DNA of 64,000 nt from the NCBI RefSeq assembly GCF_046507575.1, contig NZ_JBKFEY010000004.1, forward strand, positions 124,001 to 188,000, written 5' to 3'. This DNA comes from Pontitalea aquivivens. GTDB lineage: Bacteria > Pseudomonadota > Alphaproteobacteria > Rhodobacterales > Rhodobacteraceae. The notes under the pieces are model-generated. The model was not told the origin of the DNA, did not search any database, and worked only from the letters and a program-made list of their open reading frames with translations. The position numbers were made by a program, and so were the translations under genes. Numbering within the stretch: the first letter of the stretch is position 1; the number at the start of each line of letters is the position of its first letter. Below are positions 60,381 through 64,000 of the stretch, piece after piece.

Positions 60381-61646
60381 TCAGGGTGCGGCGCTTTCGG
60401 CGACCTGCGTCAGCGCCAGCAGCGATTGGGCAAGCTTTTGCAGTTCCTTGCGCAGGGGCGCTTTCGCGGCCGTTTCGGCCAGTGGCAGCCCGTGGTCATT
60501 GGCCTGGGTGATCGGCTTGCCGCCATCAGGCAGTTGCACCTCGATCGAGATGTCCAGGCTTTCAGCCATCCGCTTGACGCGCGACTTGCCGGTCAGGTCG
60601 GTAAATTTCGGCGCGCGGTTCAGGATGAAGCGCAGCTTTTCCGCCGGAAGCCCCTCGGCCTTGAGCGCGCGGATCATCCGCAGCGCATTCTGCGCCGAAC
60701 GCATGTCCAGTTCCAGAAGCGCGAAATAGACCTTGGCCTGCTGCAGGACCGCCTCGGTCCATTGCGCCACGGTTGAGGGCATGTCGATCACGACAAAGTC
60801 GAAATTGGCCCGCGCCATGTCGATGATGCGGTTCACGTCTTCGCCGGTAACGATGTCCAGCGGCAGCATGTCGACCGGCGCGGTCAGCACATGCAGCCGG
60901 TCATTGAAAGTCAACAGCGCCTGCCGGAAGGATGAGGCGTCCATATGCGCCGTGTCCGACAGCAGTTCGAACACCACCTCGCGGCGCGGCAGATCCAGAT
61001 AGGTCGCGGTCGAGCCATACTGGAAATCGAAATCCAACAGGCAGACCCGCGGCGCGGACGCGCCCTTTCTTTGTTCGCGCGCCAGTTCCCAGGCCAGGTT
61101 CACCGCAAACGTCGTGGCGCCCACACCACCCGACAGGCCATGCACCGGCAGCACCACGCCGTCACGCCCGCCGGTGGCCTTGAAGGCGGTGTCGGCAGTT
61201 TCGCTGACATGGGGGGGCAGCATGGCGGCGGGGGCATCGGCCTGGCCAAGCCGTTCGATCGCCTCATGCAGGGCGCCTTCGGGCAGGGGGTAGGGGACGA
61301 AATCATCCGCCCCCAGCCGCAGCAGTTGATGCAGGGCGATCGGGCTGACCTCTTCGGCGATCACGATCACCCGGATGCCCCGGTCCTTGGCGGTGGTGAT
61401 TACCGAAGAAATCCGGGCCAGATCGGTCTCATCCTGGCTGTCCACCGCGACGGCCACGAATTCCAGCGAATCCGCATCGGGTTGCGACAGGAACTGAACC
61501 GCGTCGTCAAAGGTCAGGTCGCCCCAGCTTTCGCCAAGCTCGGCTTCCATATCCTCGATCAGAAGATCGAAATTCGCCACATCGCGCGAGATCGTGCAGG
61601 CCACGATCGGCGCGGGTTCGGGTTTCAGAACTGCTGCGGTACTCAT
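60381..61646 (-). CDS. cpaE: CpaE/TadZ, MinD-like pilus-localisation protein
   Basis: 421 residues. N-terminal receiver-like (atypical response-regulator) domain ~15-135 and a ParA/MinD-type ATPase fold from ~165. The nucleotide loop reads LSGGVGATTF (171-180): the deviant Walker A of this family, with serine where MinD has lysine and alanine at the usual GKT lysine, so ATP hydrolysis may be weak or absent. CpaE/TadZ marks the pole or site of Tad machine assembly. Two hairpins lie in its 263-bp leader. Confidence 0.92.
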   Translation of the reverse strand: MSTAAVLKPEPAPIVACTISRDVANFDLLIEDMEAELGESWGDLTFDDAVQFLSQPDADSLEFVAVAVDSQDETDLARISSVITTAKDRGIRVIVIAEEVSPIALHQLLRLGADDFVPYPLPEGALHEAIERLGQADAPAAMLPPHVSETADTAFKATGGRDGVVLPVHGLSGGVGATTFAVNLAWELAREQRKGASAPRVCLLDFDFQYGSTATYLDLPRREVVFELLSDTAHMDASSFRQALLTFNDRLHVLTAPVDMLPLDIVTGEDVNRIIDMARANFDFVVIDMPSTVAQWTEAVLQQAKVYFALLELDMRSAQNALRMIRALKAEGLPAEKLRFILNRAPKFTDLTGKSRVKRMAESLDISIEVQLPDGGKPITQANDHGLPLAETAAKAPLRKELQKLAQSLLALTQVAESAAP

Positions 61647-61735
61647 AGCCTCACGTCCTTTTGCACGCGGATCCGGGGCGCCCTAACGTTGATCATGCTT
61701 TTGCCAGCCATCTGTCAGACCGATCCCGTCATCCG

Positions 61736-61756
61736 GGCACGACTCGGGGTCGTGCC
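61736..61756. promoter_or_regulatory. Perfect 8-bp inverted repeat upstream of cpaE
   Basis: GGCACGAC and GTCGTGCC flank TCGGG, 90 bp before the cpaE start in the ompA-like/cpaE gap. Could be a transcription-factor site or a leader hairpin; no T-run follows on either side. Confidence 0.4.
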
Positions 61757-61849
61757 ACTTTTGCCTGGGTTTACGGTCGTCGGGAATCTTGGCGACATTG
61801 GGGCTATAATGTTCCAATTGTGCGATTTTGGTTTACGATGGAACGGGAA

Positions 61850-61878
61850 CGGCGGCCTTTGTTTTCACAAGGCCGCCG
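61850..61878 (-). terminator. Hairpin after the OmpA-like lipoprotein gene
   Basis: CGGCGGCCTT (61850-61859) pairs perfectly with AAGGCCGCCG (61869-61878), 9-nt AT-rich loop, starting 32 bp downstream of the minus-strand lipoprotein stop. On the minus strand only a short TTCCCGTT follows, so termination would be partial at best; this would separate cpaC-ompA expression from cpaE onward. Confidence 0.5.
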
Positions 61879-61909
61879 TGTCCGGTTCTGATCGTGACGT
61901 TGTGGTCGC

Positions 61910-62554
61910 TTAGCCGCCGGTGCCAGTCTGGATGATCGTGTCGTTCAGCGTGTGTGCCGGCGCGGCGCTGCGCACATATTCACGGAAGATCACGGCGGCA
62001 TATTTGCCGTTCAGCACCATCGGGTGGCTTTTGACAAAGCCCGAAACCTCGGTGACGGTGCGGCGGTTCCGTTCCTCGGGCGCCTGGGTGTAGACAAGGG
62101 GCTGCGTTTCACCAAAGGAAACGACCGCCTCCAGCCGTGTGCGCGAAATGCCCTGGCTGGCAAGATAGGCCACCACCGCCTGCGCCCGGCGCAGGCCAAG
62201 TGCCTTGTTGTAGCTTTCCGATCCGACCAGATCGGTGTGGCCATAGACGCGGAACCGCACTTCGGGGAACTGCCGGATCCAGTCCGCCTGCTGGCGCAGG
62301 GCCGCCTGGGCCTGACCGTCCAGAACCGAGGAATTGAAGGCAAAGGTGACGGTATTGGGCACCTCGGCGGCAAAGCGGTTGGTCAGGTTGACCGCCAGAT
62401 CGCGATCGCCGGTTTGCACCAGCGTGTTGTTCATCGTGGCATTGCCGAAGCCGCCGGTGTCAAGTTCGCTTCCCGCCTCGGAATGGAAACCGCGGGCGGC
62501 CGGTTCACAGGCGGCCAGCGCCAGAACCGCCGCCGCGAGCATGAGATTGCGCAT
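61910..62554 (-). CDS. OmpA-domain lipoprotein in the Tad locus
   Basis: 214 residues. Lipobox ALAAC (C16), a ~70-residue linker, then an OmpA-like domain (~80-185): VTFAFNSSVLDGQAQAALRQQ, the peptidoglycan-contact segment YGHTDLVGSESYNKALGLRRA, and YLASQGI. It occupies the position that CpaD fills in the Caulobacter cpa operon, between secretin and CpaE, and could likewise anchor the secretin to peptidoglycan. Start at 62554 has AGGGGGCC upstream; a start six codons earlier would spoil the lipoprotein signal. Confidence 0.87.
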   Translation of the reverse strand: MRNLMLAAAVLALAACEPAARGFHSEAGSELDTGGFGNATMNNTLVQTGDRDLAVNLTNRFAAEVPNTVTFAFNSSVLDGQAQAALRQQADWIRQFPEVRFRVYGHTDLVGSESYNKALGLRRAQAVVAYLASQGISRTRLEAVVSFGETQPLVYTQAPEERNRRTVTEVSGFVKSHPMVLNGKYAAVIFREYVRSAAPAHTLNDTIIQTGTGG

Positions 62555-62576
62555 TGCTGGCCCCCTGTTCATCCGC

Positions 62577-63992
62577 TTACTCCATCACATAGCCGTAGGA
62601 GCCCGTGAAATCCTGCTTGGCCACTTCGGCGGCCGCGCCCGATTTCGGGCCGGTGCCGGCCGCGGTCTTGCCAAACAGGAACAGCTCTGCCTCGGTCGGC
62701 GGGCGGACCCGGTCGGTCGGCAGGGCCAGCGCCTCGCCCCGGGTGGGCGAAACCAGATGCGGCGTCACGATGATCACCAGTTCCGACTGCTGGCGCTTGT
62801 AATCCGCCGACCGGAACAGGGCGCCCAGAACCGGCACGTCACCCAGCCACGGCACCTGCGCGTTCAGGTCGTTGAAGCTGTCCTGCAGCAGGCCGGCGAT
62901 GGCAAAGCTTTCGCCATCGCGCATTTCAACCGTTGTCTTGGTTTCGCGCCGCTTGAAGGCGTTGACCGAAAAGCCGCCCGATTGCAGGCTGACCGAGGTG
63001 TCGATTTCCGACACCGCCGCGGTGATCGCCAGGTTGATGATATCGCCATCCACCACGCGCGGAATGAACGACATTTCCACGCCGAAGGGCTTGTATTCAA
63101 TCGAGATGCTGCCGTCATCGACCACCGGGATCGGGTATTCCCCGCCGGCCAGGAACTTGGCCTCCTGGCCCGACAGCGCGGTCAGGTTCGGTTCGGCCAG
63201 CGTGCGCACGACGCCCTTGGATTCCAGCGCCTCAAGCAGCACCGCGAATTCCAGGTTGCCCGAGGTGAACCCCAGCCCCAGGGCCCCGGTCGAGGTCGTT
63301 TTCACCGGGAAATTGCCGTTGTCAAAGGAACCGGAAAGCGCCCCGTTCGAGGTATAGTTGCCCGTGCCCGAGGCAACGCCCACATCCCCCGTCACCCCGC
63401 GCACCCCCAGCGAGGCCGACAGGTTCTTGGACACGGATCGCTGCATTTCGGCAAAGCGCACCTTCAGCATCACCTGCTGGGTGCCGCCCACCGTCATCAG
63501 GTTCGAAACCCGGTCCGGCGCATAGCGTTGGGCCAGGTCCAGCGCGCGGTCCAGCTTGGCCGTCGACGAAACGGTGCCCGACAGCACGATCCCGTCGTTG
63601 GCGGTGCGCACCTCGATGGTTTCGCCGGGCAGGATCTGGCGCAGCCGTTCCTTGAATTCGCCGATGTCGGGGGTGACCTGCACCTCGACATTGGTGATCA
63701 GCTTGCCGTCGGCGCCCAGGATCGTCATCGTCGTGCGGCCCGGCACCTTGCCCAGCACATAGATCGTGCGGTCCGACAGCGTGGTGATATCGGCGATGCC
63801 GGGGTTGGCGATCGACAGTTCCGCAAAGGGCTGGTCGCTTTCCACCACCACGGCGCGGTTCATCGGAACGTTCAGCGGGCTGGAAGCCGAGCCGGACATC
63901 ACCCGCAGCGTTTCCGCCGCAACGGGCGCCGCCATGCCAAGCACCAGCGCGCCACCCAAAAGCCCGGCCTGAATCAGATATTTCATACTCAT
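62577..63992 (-). CDS. cpaC: Tad pilus secretin CpaC/RcpA
   Basis: 471 residues. Signal peptide (~1-26, ending PVAA), an N-terminal pilus-secretin domain, a BON-like segment (~105-170) and a secretin domain (~230-420: VVRTLAEPNLTALSGQEAKFLAGGEYPIPV, then VPWLGDVPVLGALFRS, SELVIIVTPHLV). CpaC forms the outer-membrane pore of the Tad pilus. Codons ATG-AGT-ATG offer two starts at 63992 and 63986; GGATCACA upstream fits the first. The operon evidently continues beyond the right edge. Confidence 0.95.
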   Translation of the reverse strand: MSMKYLIQAGLLGGALVLGMAAPVAAETLRVMSGSASSPLNVPMNRAVVVESDQPFAELSIANPGIADITTLSDRTIYVLGKVPGRTTMTILGADGKLITNVEVQVTPDIGEFKERLRQILPGETIEVRTANDGIVLSGTVSSTAKLDRALDLAQRYAPDRVSNLMTVGGTQQVMLKVRFAEMQRSVSKNLSASLGVRGVTGDVGVASGTGNYTSNGALSGSFDNGNFPVKTTSTGALGLGFTSGNLEFAVLLEALESKGVVRTLAEPNLTALSGQEAKFLAGGEYPIPVVDDGSISIEYKPFGVEMSFIPRVVDGDIINLAITAAVSEIDTSVSLQSGGFSVNAFKRRETKTTVEMRDGESFAIAGLLQDSFNDLNAQVPWLGDVPVLGALFRSADYKRQQSELVIIVTPHLVSPTRGEALALPTDRVRPPTEAELFLFGKTAAGTGPKSGAAAEVAKQDFTGSYGYVME

Positions 63993-64000
63993 TGTGATCC

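Overview
The window is GC-rich, densely packed bacterial chromosome. Gene content and order point to an alphaproteobacterium of the Rhodobacteraceae/Paracoccaceae (Rhodobacter-like). The main markers are the ybgC-tolQRAB-pal-cpoB-tilS-ftsH block, ruvCAB, a Tad/Cpa pilus locus, a phosphatidylcholine synthase, a Rhodobacter-type endolysin/holin pair next to ccmE, and dispersed intergenic repeats. No tRNA, rRNA, CRISPR array, insertion sequence or prophage was seen. Nearly all the DNA is core metabolism, envelope and information-processing genes; the interest lies mostly in the intergenic DNA.

Layout. 1-6.5 kb: 3' end of an L,D-transpeptidase gene, a cupin, an oligopeptide-type binding protein, panBC, an M20 amidohydrolase and two small membrane proteins. 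6.5-13 kb (minus strand): deoC with a tandem aldehyde dehydrogenase (deoxyribose-phosphate to acetaldehyde to acetate), grxD/bolA (Fe-S handling) and purL. A small RNA candidate with a heat-shock-type promoter lies just upstream of purL. 13.3-17.8 kb: a LysR regulator divergent from a fused indolepyruvate oxidoreductase, with a perfect palindromic operator between them. 17.9-23.4 kb: murI, argC, ccmE, the endolysin/holin pair, then arginase and ornithine cyclodeaminase. 23.7-31.3 kb: cold-shock protein, ileS, a DMT transporter, pcs, xerC/DUF484 and a transaldolase-type aldolase. 31.5-36.6 kb: priA, a YeeE/YedE thiosulfate-type transporter with an FNR-like box upstream, prmA, a small membrane protein and a DUF1127 gene sharing a bidirectional terminator. 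36.9-49.7 kb: ruvCAB, an unknown 210-residue gene, the Tol-Pal operon, tilS, ftsH and a methyltransferase. 49.8-53.2 kb: fhs, chorismate mutase and folD (one-carbon metabolism), then a PaaI thioesterase. 53.5-64 kb (minus strand): a Tad pilus locus, read from the right edge as cpaC secretin, OmpA-like lipoprotein, cpaE, cpaF, tadB, tadC, two TPR lipoproteins, cpaA prepilin peptidase and an AAA+ ATPase.

Most notable non-coding signals: (i) an ~84-nt RNA upstream of purL with a sigma-32-like promoter, a GAAA-tetraloop hairpin, a C-rich anti-Shine-Dalgarno stretch and an intrinsic terminator; (ii) two families of modular intergenic repeats in about ten copies; (iii) a T-N11-A palindrome between lysR and the indolepyruvate oxidoreductase gene; (iv) a GAAA-capped hairpin that would mask the ribosome binding site of the endolysin gene. 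All calls come from reading the sequence; no database search or folding software was used.
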